Source of the DNA: Pyrenophora tritici-repentis
Lineage: Eukaryota; Ascomycota; Dothideomycetes; Pleosporales; Pleosporaceae
NCBI RefSeq assembly: GCF_003171515.1
Contig: NC_089390.1
Location: 5,642,001-5,706,000, forward strand
Reading direction: 5' to 3'
DNA: 64,000 nt
The translations under genes and the position numbers were made by a program. Positions 1-9,981 of this stretch are shown here, piece by piece (the stretch's first letter is position 1; the number at the start of each line of letters is the position of its first letter). The notes below the pieces were generated by a model. It ran no database searches. It was given only the letters and a program-made list of their open reading frames with translations, and had not been told where the DNA came from.

Positions 1-188
1 TGCAGAAGTTCCTGAGACAATAGGATCAAGGGCACAAGAAGATTTCCTTGTCGCCTGCAGAACGATCGATCCTGAGTATGGTACGTCAGGCCTGCGAGCC
101 CTGATCGACCTGGAGGACGCTGGCACTGCCATCCATCAGTGGAAGACTACGTCAGCAAGTTCACGACCTACCTCAAGCGTGTGCGACC

Positions 189-350
189 CACAGTCCGCAA
201 CAATCAATTAAGTGGGTCCTAGAAGGTTCAGATTGGATTGATTGATTACCGCTTTAAGCCTAGTAGTTACCTATAGGAGTTTAAGCCCTACCTAGATAGG
301 TAAGTGGGTCTAGGAGAGTGACCGGATTGAATTGATTGTTGCGGAGTCTA
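189..350. mobile_element. 162-bp hAT-type MITE, copy 1
   Basis: A non-coding element with terminal inverted repeats sharing TCCGCAACAATCAATT is flanked by the direct 8-bp repeat GTGCGACC (181-188 and 351-358), the duplication size of hAT transposons. The interior folds back around TTACCTAT...ATAGGTAA. It interrupts the copia gag region. It is base-for-base the same as the copy at 10449-10610, which has a different target duplication, so the two are independent insertions. Confidence 0.9.
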
Positions 351-458
351 GTGCGACCGCTGTCGACAGGACTTAGCTCAATGGCAGCGGAGCTGGACGT
401 TGCGAAGTCTTAGCAGCAGAACAAGGATGCTAACAACAATAGCAACAAGACGAAACCA

Positions 459-3400
459 AAATGCCCATGTGGCTTAAAACATTACTAGGTTGACTGCTAG
501 TTGATCAACACAGAGCACCCACGAAGGCCGAAGACCTACGCCAATGCACTTGGCCGAAAGAAGCTCGACGCCGCCCTGGCCGCCGACAACGACTTGAGAG
601 ACAAGATCAACAAGGCGCTCGACAAGTGGCGCGCAAAGCAGCAAGAGAGTGGAGGGAGCATCGCCATAGACGATGGCAACCGTCCCACAAGACCTACAGC
701 GAACACTGTACGATACATAATACAAGACCAAGAGCGATCTGCTCAGGACTACAACGAGACGACTCATAATAATCGAGTCGAAACGAATACAATTGCAGAC
801 GATAGCTTAAAGCCAAAAGGCAACCTCTACACAGCAGTGAGCATGGAAGAGGATATCGACAAGCTCAGCAATCGATGGATCCTTGACCCTAGCTCCAACA
901 CTCACGTGATCAACACTGAGGAATGGAGTGGATGGACAAGGGAGTACAACGCTGTCGCTACGGACTTTGTCGGAGCTGGAACAGGACGTGTCCAGATCAC
1001 AGCCTGGGGAAGCATGGAGCTTATGGCAAACACGCCAATAGGTGTACGATCACTAAGACTTACTCACGTCGCTTACGTCCAAGGCTTTATTACGAGCCTA
1101 ATTAGTCTGGCACGCTGCCGGAAGCTTGGCATACACTTTGATTCAGGACGGGATCTACTGTACAAAGGCGACCCAGGAACAGTACTTGCTTATCTTGAGC
1201 ATGATAGAGGACACTAGCTAGTGGACGCTGATGCCTTTAGTCGCCCGAAACCGATGTTGCTGTCATCTTTTGGCACTACCTACAGACCTTCGAAGGCTCC
1301 GCGCCCAGACCAGAAAGTCGATGCTAGGATGGCACACCAGATGTGGGCTCATCCTGGCAAGAAAGCGATCGAAAAGCTTACGTCGAATGTCGATGGACTT
1401 GTTATTAAAGGCGACACTAACGACTTCTGTGCTGTCTGTACAGAGTCTAAGTTAACGAAGCAGATATCTCGAAGACAGCAGGAGGATCAAGCACAGAAGC
1501 CCTTCTACCGGATTGCTGTAGATGTAATTCAACTATTGCCACAAGGAGAAGCATGCCTCAACGGTGATCGATGGGCTAGACACTCCGTCGATCAATACTC
1601 AAAATGGCACCAAGTGTCTACTTTCTCAAACCGATCAAAACCATTCCTAAGTCGATAGTTGATCCAGGACATACGCAGCATACAACGCGTCTTTGATTGC
1701 GACATAACCGCTATCAAGACAGACAACGAACGTGGATACGGCACATCGCCAAACTTCCTAGAAGAACTTTGCAGAGACCTTGGTATTCGATACGAGCCAC
1801 GAGCCGAGTACACAGAGGAGCAGAATAGACTAGCAGAGCGAGTGGGATCGCTGCTTGTCATCCGAGCCAGAGCCATAAGGATCCAAGTAGGACTACCAAA
1901 GTCCTTGTCCTATGAGCTGCTTCGAACAGCAGCATACGTCCTTAATCGGACACCAACTAAAGCGCTGCAATAGAAGACACCATACGAGATTGTATGGAAG
2001 ACGAAGCCAAAGGTTCAACATATGCGTCCGATTGGATGTCGAGCCTACGTTCTTAACCGATCACTTAAGCGCGGAGACAAGCTCGAATCGAGAGCGCTTA
2101 TTGGCCACCTAGTTGGCTACGACTCTACCAACATCTTCAGGATCTGGCTGCCTACCAAGGACCAGGTCATACGCACGCGAGATGTTGTATTTGAACCCAC
2201 GAAATTCTACGATGGTCCACAGGGCTACGCTCGCGAATCTATAATCGAAGAGGTTATTGAGCTTCTATCGTTTCCAGAGGAGTTCGAGCTAGACGACATA
2301 GCTATCGAAGACCTACTGACTTCTAGACAACGTCGTCAACAACAACCTTCACATGCATCTGCGCTCCCAGAGTCACAGATGGGGGGTGAGGAGATAGAGC
2401 AAGACAAGGAACAGTACGAAGGAGGACTACCGACTCCAGAACCCTCGAATTTGAGTCTACACAACGATCAAGACTTAATCTCAGAGCAACAGGCCATAGA
2501 CGAGCAGTTAGTTCAAGAACAACAACGCAACGTTGTACAGGGATCTCAAGACATTTCCGCGACTCAGATCGAAGGCTACATACCTGATCGATATAAGAAC
2601 AACGCTCCAAGACGTCGAAACCTTGATCTCAGCACGGATAATATTATTGAAGGTCCACGCCGTACACGAAGAATCGCTGATCTCCAAGAACCAGAGAGAT
2701 GGCACTCTCACGCTGTCACATATGGAGGATCAGTTGACAACTATCTGAAGGCATTCTCAACTGCCCTAAGGGCTGAGCCGACAACAAAGATACATTGCAC
2801 GCAGGTGCCGAGAGCTCCACAATCATATCGAGAGCTGGACCATCATCAGTTTGGAGAGCAGTTCCGAGACGCTGCACAAAAAGAGTATCGCGAGATATGG
2901 GGCAAAGGCTGCTTCGCCAAGACTACACAGACAGCAGAGACTGCTAATGCAGAGGTGCTACCCCTGATGTGGGTATTCACATACAAATTTGATGAGGATG
3001 GCTACCTCTATCGATTCAAGGCACGACTTGTGGTCCGTGGTGATCTGGAACAGCTGTATGGAGACACCTACGCTGCCACATTAGCCGCTCGAACGTTCCG
3101 AGCACTCATCGCAATAGCCAATCAGTTTGGACTAGAGCTGCTCCAGTACGACGTACCGAATGCATTTCTTAATGCTACACTTAATCGAAAGCTTTATGCT
3201 GAGACACCAGACGGTTTCAAGAAAGATGGAGAGCTACTACAGGTGCTCCGAGCCCTGTACGGACTGAAGGAATCACCGCTTCTATAGTACAAGGACCTAA
3301 GAGAGACACTAAAGTCTCTAGGCTTGACGCCTATACTGGGATTTCCATGCGTCTACGTCAATAGCTGGTTGATCATGTTCGTCTACGTTGACGATATTGT

Positions 3401-4101
3401 TATGGCTTTCCACCCATCAAACAGACATCTACACCGAGAGTTTGAGAAGAAGCTTGAAGAGCATTATGGCCTGAAATGCCTCGGAGAGCTCAAGTGGTTC
3501 TTAGGCATACGCGTCGTTCGAGACATCAACGCACGCACAATTCACTTGGTGCAGGACGCCTACATTGACAAGGTTGCTGCCAAGTACAACATTATCTCAG
3601 CTGGCCGCCCTTCTGAGGTGCCTATGCTGGCGAACTATCTGGAACAGTCTCTGGAGGAGCCGAACAAAGCTCGGACAAAGACCTATCAGGAGCTTGTAGG
3701 CCACCTTGCCTACCTGACACAGCATACCCGACCTGACCTGGCACGCGCTCATGTCATTCATGCGTCACATTTGATCAATCCTGGTCAAGCACATGTCGAA
3801 TCTATTCGAAGGGTGTGGCGTCACATACTTGAGACGAAATATCGAGCCCTACAAGCGCAAGCTATTAATGAAGTGGAGATTCAGGAATACCTGGCCACAC
3901 CGCAGGACTATCGCGATCCTATCTTCTTTGGAGCATCTGATGCCTCCTTTGCTGACGACGTTGAGACGCGCCGGAGCTCTCAAGGATACGTATTTCAGCT
4001 CTTTGGCATGACTGTTGACTGGAAGTCAACACTCCAACGCACTGTTACGAAATCAACAACGGAAGCAGAGCTTCTCGCTCTATCACTCGCTGGATCAGAG
4101 A
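459..4101 (+). pseudogene. copia gag-pol polyprotein with six in-frame TAG codons
   Basis: One uninterrupted frame encodes, in order: a CX2C..HX4C zinc knuckle (462-497), an aspartic-protease-like stretch with DPSSNTHV (about 886-910), a GAG-pre-integrase segment with HQMWAHPGK (about 1335-1365), an integrase core with TDNERGYG and an E in TEEQNR (about 1720-1830), reverse transcriptase with FVYVDDIV (about 3378-3401), and RNase H ending in TKSTTEAELLALS (about 4048-4086). The frame is broken only by TAG, at 486, 498, 1215, 1656, 1971 and 3285. At least two stops (ALQ*KTPYE and SPLL*YKDL) sit where copia proteins normally have tryptophan, so TGG to TAG is the simplest change. No frameshift separates these pieces after 459. 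In its present form it cannot make a full polyprotein. The nonsense pattern fits RIP, which changes CpA to TpA on the opposite strand. Confidence 0.88.
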
Positions 4102-4147
4102 CAGACTTTCCAACAAGCAAGTAAAGCAAGTCACCGCTCTAAACTTG
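4101..4147 (+). repeat. 47-bp direct repeat of the outer hAT 3' end
   Basis: Bases 4101-4147 recur identically at 7241-7287, one at the left edge of the palindrome and one at its centre. The first is the true subterminal end of the outer element. The second is best explained as the inverted last 40 bp of the inner element plus the start of the outer sequence (AAACTTG). Confidence 0.85.
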
Positions 4148-7100
4148 CAGACTTTCCAAAAAGCAAGTTGACTTGGATTACTTGCTTGACTTGCTTGGTT
4201 TAAACCAAGCAAGCAAGTCAAGTAAGAGCTGGGCAGCTAAGCAAGCAAGTCAAGTCAAGATACTTTGCTTGCTTGGCTTACTTGGTTTACTTGGTTGTTT
4301 TAGCGTTACTGTGATGAGGGTGCTAAAACTGCTGTACGGTAGATGTCGCGATGGTTTTGAAGTGTTGCAGTTGCCTCGGTTGAGTCCCAAACAGGCTAAG
4401 CGGCTATCAAATAACGTTAGCCTTAGTCTAGCGCATTGCTCCAATCTCGACGTACGCCTGTCTAGAAGCCTATCGCAATGCAGTATCCCCTATAGCAACG
4501 CGTTTTCCAGTGATTTATACTGCCCTGATACCCCCAATATGGCCAAACGTCGCCTACCACAAACTTCTGCTCGGAGCAAACGTACGAAAGTAGCCGCTGC
4601 CACCAACAACGTCGCCTCAACTCCTGAGGCTTCACCTGAGCCTGCATCTAAGCCTGCATCTAAGCCTAGACCTCAGCGTCGATCACCTCGCAAAACCCTA
4701 GCTGCCGCAAGCCAGGCTAACGCCTCGCCGCCAATACCTACCTTCGAGTTGCAGTTCTTAGAGTCGCAGGCGGAGGCTGAGATTGTCGCGCCCACCGAGG
4801 GCAGCCGAGCTGGCACGGTGGCTACAACTGAGGCTGGAGAGGGTGGTCAGGATGAGACAAACAGCGCACTAGTTGAGAACTTTGACGGCATTGACTGGGC
4901 ACGTTTACCTGATTTTATCAAGCCATTGGCGCGTTCTAAGCGCCCAAAAAGTTGGATCTTTCAGTATGGCTACCGCGTTGTTGAGCGCCATGCTACATCT
5001 CGAATCTGGTTTGTGTGCAAGTACTGCCATGTACACAAAACTATCGACGCTGGCCGTGGTGGTTTGTTTAACATTACTCAGGCTACAACCTCAGCAGCCA
5101 CCCATCTCAGCCAACCAAAGCCTGGCCACAACCTTACGAAAGATGGCCCAAAGTTAGCGCAGAGAGCTCGAGGCCAGCTGTCGTTGCGGCAAGCTTTTGA
5201 CGCTGGTTTAGACGTACAACAAAACACTGCTAACGCGTTTGGAAACTTCGACGTAGAGGGCTTTCGAACAGCCACTGTCATGTGGCTTGTTAACCGAAAC
5301 CACCCGCTCAGCGAACTTACGACGCCTGATTTTAGAGAGATGATGAGATTTGCCAACCCAGAGGCAGAGGCAGCGTTGTGGGTAAGTAATACCAGCGTTT
5401 CTACCTTTGTGATGAGGTTGTTCCGGTCTATACGACCGCAAGTTATCGACACCCTGTCAGGCTCAGTAAGCAAAATACACGTAAGCTTTGATGGCTGGAC
5501 AACAAAGGGTGGTAAACGTGGCTTCTTTGGAGTAGTCGCTCACTTTGCCGACGCAGCTGGAATAATACGAGACTTACCAATCGATCTGCCTGAGCTCGCT
5601 GGCGCCCACACCGGTGAGGCTATTGCCAAAGCTATCTCGACGACGCTCTCAGCATACGGAATAACAAGCGACCGATTAGGCTATTTTGTACTCGACAACG
5701 CTACCAACAACGACACTGCGATCGCCGCGCTCGCGCGCGAGTACGAATTTGAGTCCGCTCACCGGCGCCTCCGCTGCAGTTGTCACACGCTTAACCTCAT
5801 CGGCCAGGCTATTATATTTGGCACCAACAAAGACGCCTACGGCAACACTCAAGAGCAGTACAATACCGAGGAGCAGTATATGCGAGAGTGGCGGAAAGAT
5901 GGCCCTATTGGAGTGCTAGTTGACGTCATCAACTATATCAAAACGCCGCAACAGTACGAGCTTTTTCGTGGCTACCAGCGCCTTGCCAACAACAACCTGC
6001 CTGCTGAAGGGCGTCTCAAAGTACTCGAGCCAGTCAAGCCTGTCGTCACTCGCTGGAACTCATACTATGCTGCTTTTGAGCGCGCTACCAAGCTTCAAGC
6101 CGCGTATAACTTGTACGCTGAGCATCATATCAATAGGGTTATCCTTGAAGATGCGCACGCTGCGCAGCGGAATAATAAGCGGCCCGACGCCCCAAACTGG
6201 ATGAGATCAACTGGGCTCCGAGCTGCTGACTGGGCGGTGATTGCAGAGTACCAGGACTGCTTAGAGCCGCTCAAGTACGCCACAAAACGCCTCGAGGGAC
6301 GCTCTAAGGATGGCAAATACGGCGCAATCTATGAGGTTATACCCGTTTTTGAGTACGTACTCAGCAAGCTTGAGGCCCGGGCGCGCCCGTTCGAGCACGT
6401 CGACTTCAACGCTCATGCCGAGGCTCCAGAGGATCACCTCAACGTCAACCTCCGCGCCGCGTGGAGCAAAGCCAACGACTACTACAACAAGCTCGACGAC
6501 TCGCCCGCTTACTACGCCGCTGTTTGCCTACACCCGTACTACAAGAACTACTGCGATGTGGCGTGGGCAGACAAAGCTGATTGGCTTACTAGTGCCAACG
6601 CGTCGTTCCAACAGCTTTGGGCGGCATACAAACCTCAACGAGCACGCCAGCGGTATACAACTGCGCCGAGTAGCAACAACATAGACGAGGCAATTATTGC
6701 TATACTTAGCCGCAACAATGACCGAGAGGCTCCACTTGACGAGTTTGAGCGCTGGAAAACACAAGAGCCGCAGTGGACGCAGGAGCAGTACAACGCAGAT
6801 GGAAATCCTGTCCAATACTGGATACAACTACTGCCGAAATACCCGCATTTAGCGCAGTTTGCAATCGATATCATGACTATCCCAGCATCAAGCAGCGACT
6901 GTGAGCGCCTCTTCAGTGAGCTTGGCGACCTTCTTGAACCTAAACGACGTGCTCTGGGCAGTGAGCTACTCGCAGCTCTTCAATTAGTAAGGTCATGGGT
7001 GCGAGCTGGTTATAAACCGTACAACTGTAGCGAGGCTAAGCTTTCAGATGAGCAGCTTGTAGGAGATTACAACATACTAGAGTGGAACACTGAGTTTTGG

Positions 7101-7280
7101 TAATTTGTATGTAGCTTAATCTCTTTGTAGTAGTCAAGTAATCCAAGTACTTGCAAGTAATACAAGCAAGTCAAGCAAGTAAAAAAATCACCCCAAGCAA
7201 GTCAAGTAAAGCCTATGTTTGAACCAAGCAAGTCAAGTTTACAGACTTTCCAACAAGCAAGTAAAGCAAGTCACCGCTCT
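4148..7280 (+). mobile_element. inner hAT transposon nested in the outer copy
   Basis: The inner element starts exactly at its CAGACTTTCC terminus at 4148. It sits 46 bp inside the outer element and is preceded by TAAACTTG (4140-4147). The outer sequence resumes with AAACTTG at 7281-7287. If the 40 bp at 7241-7280 are turned round, the inner element ends in its expected GGAAAGTCTG terminus, followed by a second TAAACTTG. It is then a full 3,132-bp element with an 8-bp target duplication. Length and sequence differ from the outer copy only by two extra C bases. Confidence 0.85.
4539..7103 (+). CDS. hAT transposase, intact (inner copy)
   Basis: This encodes the DDE transposase that would move the element by cut-and-paste in the nucleus; 854 residues from the first ATG of the frame (MAKRRLPQTS). 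The N-terminus is basic and Ala/Pro-rich. A BED-like zinc finger follows at about 135-195 (FVCKYCHVHK, then spaced His). The RNase H-like core contains FDGWTTKGG (about 310) and FVLDNATNND (about 375), the usual places of the first two catalytic Asp residues, and the CSCHTLNLIG segment. The C-terminal hATC dimerisation domain reads ASSSDCERLFSELGDLLEPK (about 775-795). The frame is open and has no RIP-type stops. A second copy lies tail-to-tail at 7418-9981. Family assignment is firm; activity is inferred from the intact frame and near identity of the copies. Confidence 0.93.
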   Translation: MAKRRLPQTSARSKRTKVAAATNNVASTPEASPEPASKPASKPRPQRRSPRKTLAAASQANASPPIPTFELQFLESQAEAEIVAPTEGSRAGTVATTEAGEGGQDETNSALVENFDGIDWARLPDFIKPLARSKRPKSWIFQYGYRVVERHATSRIWFVCKYCHVHKTIDAGRGGLFNITQATTSAATHLSQPKPGHNLTKDGPKLAQRARGQLSLRQAFDAGLDVQQNTANAFGNFDVEGFRTATVMWLVNRNHPLSELTTPDFREMMRFANPEAEAALWVSNTSVSTFVMRLFRSIRPQVIDTLSGSVSKIHVSFDGWTTKGGKRGFFGVVAHFADAAGIIRDLPIDLPELAGAHTGEAIAKAISTTLSAYGITSDRLGYFVLDNATNNDTAIAALAREYEFESAHRRLRCSCHTLNLIGQAIIFGTNKDAYGNTQEQYNTEEQYMREWRKDGPIGVLVDVINYIKTPQQYELFRGYQRLANNNLPAEGRLKVLEPVKPVVTRWNSYYAAFERATKLQAAYNLYAEHHINRVILEDAHAAQRNNKRPDAPNWMRSTGLRAADWAVIAEYQDCLEPLKYATKRLEGRSKDGKYGAIYEVIPVFEYVLSKLEARARPFEHVDFNAHAEAPEDHLNVNLRAAWSKANDYYNKLDDSPAYYAAVCLHPYYKNYCDVAWADKADWLTSANASFQQLWAAYKPQRARQRYTTAPSSNNIDEAIIAILSRNNDREAPLDEFERWKTQEPQWTQEQYNADGNPVQYWIQLLPKYPHLAQFAIDIMTIPASSSDCERLFSELGDLLEPKRRALGSELLAALQLVRSWVRAGYKPYNCSEAKLSDEQLVGDYNILEWNTEFW

Positions 7281-7417
7281 AAACTTGACTTGCTTGGTTC
7301 AAACATAGGCTTTACTTGACTTGCTTGGGGTGATTTTTTTACTTGCTTGACTTGCTTGTATTACTTGCAAGTACTTGGATTACTTGACTACTACAAAGAG
7401 ATTAAGCTACATACAAA

Positions 7418-9981
7418 TTACCAAAACTCAGTGTTCCACTCTAGTATGTTGTAATCTCCTACAAGCTGCTCATCTGAAAGCTTAGCCTCGCTACAGTTGT
7501 ACGGTTTATAACCAGCTCGCACCCATGACCTTACTAATTGAAGAGCTGCGAGTAGCTCACTGCCCAGAGCACGTCGTTTAGGTTCAAGAAGGTCGCCAAG
7601 CTCACTGAAGAGGCGCTCACAGTCGCTGCTTGATGCTGGATAGTCATGATATCGATTGCAAACTGCGCTAAATGCGGGTATTTCGGCAGTAGTTGTATCC
7701 AGTATTGGACAGGATTTCCATCTGCGTTGTACTGCTCCTGCGTCCACTGCGGCTCTTGTGTTTTCCAGCGCTCAAACTCGTCAAGTGGAGCCTCTCGGTC
7801 ATTGTTGCGGCTAAGTATAGCAATAATTGCCTCGTCTATGTTGTTGCTACTCGGCGCAGTTGTATACCGCTGGCGTGCTCGTTGAGGTTTGTATGCCGCC
7901 CAAAGCTGTTGGAACGACGCGTTGGCACTAGTAAGCCAATCAGCTTTGTCTGCCCACGCCACATCGCAGTAGTTCTTGTAGTACGGGTGTAGGCAAACAG
8001 CGGCGTAGTAAGCGGGCGAGTCGTCGAGCTTGTTGTAGTAGTCGTTGGCTTTGCTCCACGCGGCGCGGAGGTTGACGTTGAGGTGATCCTCTGGAGCCTC
8101 GGCATGAGCGTTGAAGTCGACGTGCTCGAACGGGCGCGCCCGGGCCTCAAGCTTGCTGAGTACGTACTCAAAAACGGGTATAACCTCATAGATTGCGCCG
8201 TATTTGCCATCCTTAGAGCGTCCCTCGAGGCGTTTTGTGGCGTACTTGAGCGGCTCTAAGCAGTCCTGGTACTCTGCAATCACCGCCCAGTCAGCAGCTC
8301 GGAGCCCAGTTGATCTCATCCAGTTTGGGGCGTCGGGCCGCTTATTATTCCGCTGCGCAGCGTGCGCATCTTCAAGGATAACCCTATTGATATGATGCTC
8401 AGCGTACAAGTTATACGCGGCTTGAAGCTTGGTAGCGCGCTCAAAAGCAGCATAGTATGAGTTCCAGCGAGTGACGACAGGCTTGACTGGCTCGAGTACT
8501 TTGAGACGCCCTTCAGCAGGCAGGTTGTTGTTGGCAAGGCGCTGGTAGCCACGAAAAAGCTCGTACTGTTGCGGCGTTTTGATATAGTTGATGACGTCAA
8601 CTAGCACTCCAATAGGGCCATCTTTCCGCCACTCTCGCATATACTGCTCCTCGGTATTGTACTGCTCTTGAGTGTTGCCGTAGGCGTCTTTGTTGGTGCC
8701 AAATATAATAGCCTGGCCGATGAGGTTAAGCGTGTGACAACTGCAGCGGAGGCGCCGGTGAGCGGACTCAAATTCGTACTCGCGCGCGAGCGCGGCGATC
8801 GCAGTGTCGTTGTTGGTAGCGTTGTCGAGTACAAAATAGCCTAATCGGTCGCTTGTTATTCCGTATGCTGAGAGCGTCGTCGAGATAGCTTTGGCAATAG
8901 CCTCACCGGTGTGGGCGCCAGCGAGCTCAGGCAGATCGATTGGTAAGTCTCGTATTATTCCAGCTGCGTCGGCAAAGTGAGCGACTACTCCAAAGAAGCC
9001 ACGTTTACCACCCTTTGTTGTCCAGCCATCAAAGCTTACGTGTATTTTGCTTACTGAGCCTGACAGGGTGTCGATAACTTGCGGTCGTATAGACCGGAAC
9101 AACCTCATCACAAAGGTAGAAACGCTGGTATTACTTACCCACAACGCTGCCTCTGCCTCTGGGTTGGCAAATCTCATCATCTCTCTAAAATCAGGCGTCG
9201 TAAGTTCGCTGAGCGGGTGGTTTCGGTTAACAAGCCACATGACAGTGGCTGTTCGAAAGCCCTCTACGTCGAAGTTTCCAAACGCGTTAGCAGTGTTTTG
9301 TTGTACGTCTAAACCAGCGTCAAAAGCTTGCCGCAACGACAGCTGGCCTCGAGCTCTCTGCGCTAACTTTGGGCCATCTTTCGTAAGGTTGTGGCCAGGC
9401 TTTGGTTGGCTGAGATGGGTGGCTGCTGAGGTTGTAGCCTGAGTAATGTTAAACAAACCACCACGGCCAGCGTCGATAGTTTTGTGTACATGGCAGTACT
9501 TGCACACAAACCAGATTCGAGATGTAGCATGGCGCTCAACAACGCGGTAGCCATACTGAAAGATCCAACTTTTTGGGCGCTTAGAACGCGCCAATGGCTT
9601 GATAAAATCAGGTAAACGTGCCCAGTCAATGCCGTCAAAGTTCTCAACTAGTGCGCTGTTTGTCTCATCCTGACCACCCTCTCCAGCCTCAGTTGTAGCC
9701 ACCGTGCCAGCTCGGCTGCCCTCGGTGGGCGCGACAATCTCAGCCTCCGCCTGCGACTCTAAGAACTGCAACTCGAAGGTAGGTATTGGCGGCGAGGCGT
9801 TAGCCTGGCTTGCGGCAGCTAGGGTTTTGCGAGGTGATCGACGCTGAGGTCTAGGCTTAGATGCAGGCTTAGATGCAGGCTCAGGTGAAGCCTCAGGAGT
9901 TGAGGCGACGTTGTTGGTGGCAGCGGCTACTTTCGTACGTTTGCTCCGAGCAGAAGTTTGTGGTAGGCGACGTTTGGCCAT
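7418..9981 (-). pseudogene. hAT transposase with one-base frameshift (outer copy)
   Basis: This copy matches the protein at 4539-7103 from the ATG at 9981 down to about 7640. There a run of three C in the inner copy is two C here (plus-strand CTGGATAG, about 7637-7641). The frame then leaves the hATC domain and stops at 7534. The lost part (ASSSDCERLFSELG onward) is still legible in another frame down to 7418. A protein without hATC should not dimerise, so this copy is probably not autonomous. It could still be mobilised by the inner transposase because both termini are present. A second one-base C difference lies just 5' of the ATG (9985-9988). Confidence 0.88.

Larger units (their letters stand above)
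1..4101 (+). mobile_element. Ty1/copia retrotransposon, truncated at both ends
   Basis: This is an LTR-retrotransposon body without visible LTRs. The left part up to about 450 reads as gag in shifting frames. From 459 onward a single frame covers zinc knuckle, protease, integrase, reverse transcriptase and RNase H. The left end lies outside the window. The right end is cut inside RNase H at 4101, where an hAT terminus begins. A 162-bp MITE interrupts gag at 189-350. The order protease, integrase, RT, RNase H is that of Ty1/copia and excludes Ty3/gypsy. Confidence 0.92.

Noticed and set aside
367..382. tRNA D-arm-like string TAGCTCAATGG
   Set aside because: It lies within copia gag-like sequence and has no matching T-arm at the right distance.
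459..4101. Programmed TAG read-through or codon reassignment in the copia frame
   Set aside because: Many TGG Trp codons remain, the pogo element shows TAA as well, and RIP explains all changes with less.
4161..4290. CRISPR-like array from repeated CAAGCAAGT
   Set aside because: Repeats are short, occur in both orientations and lack regular spacers; the setting is eukaryotic hAT subterminal DNA.
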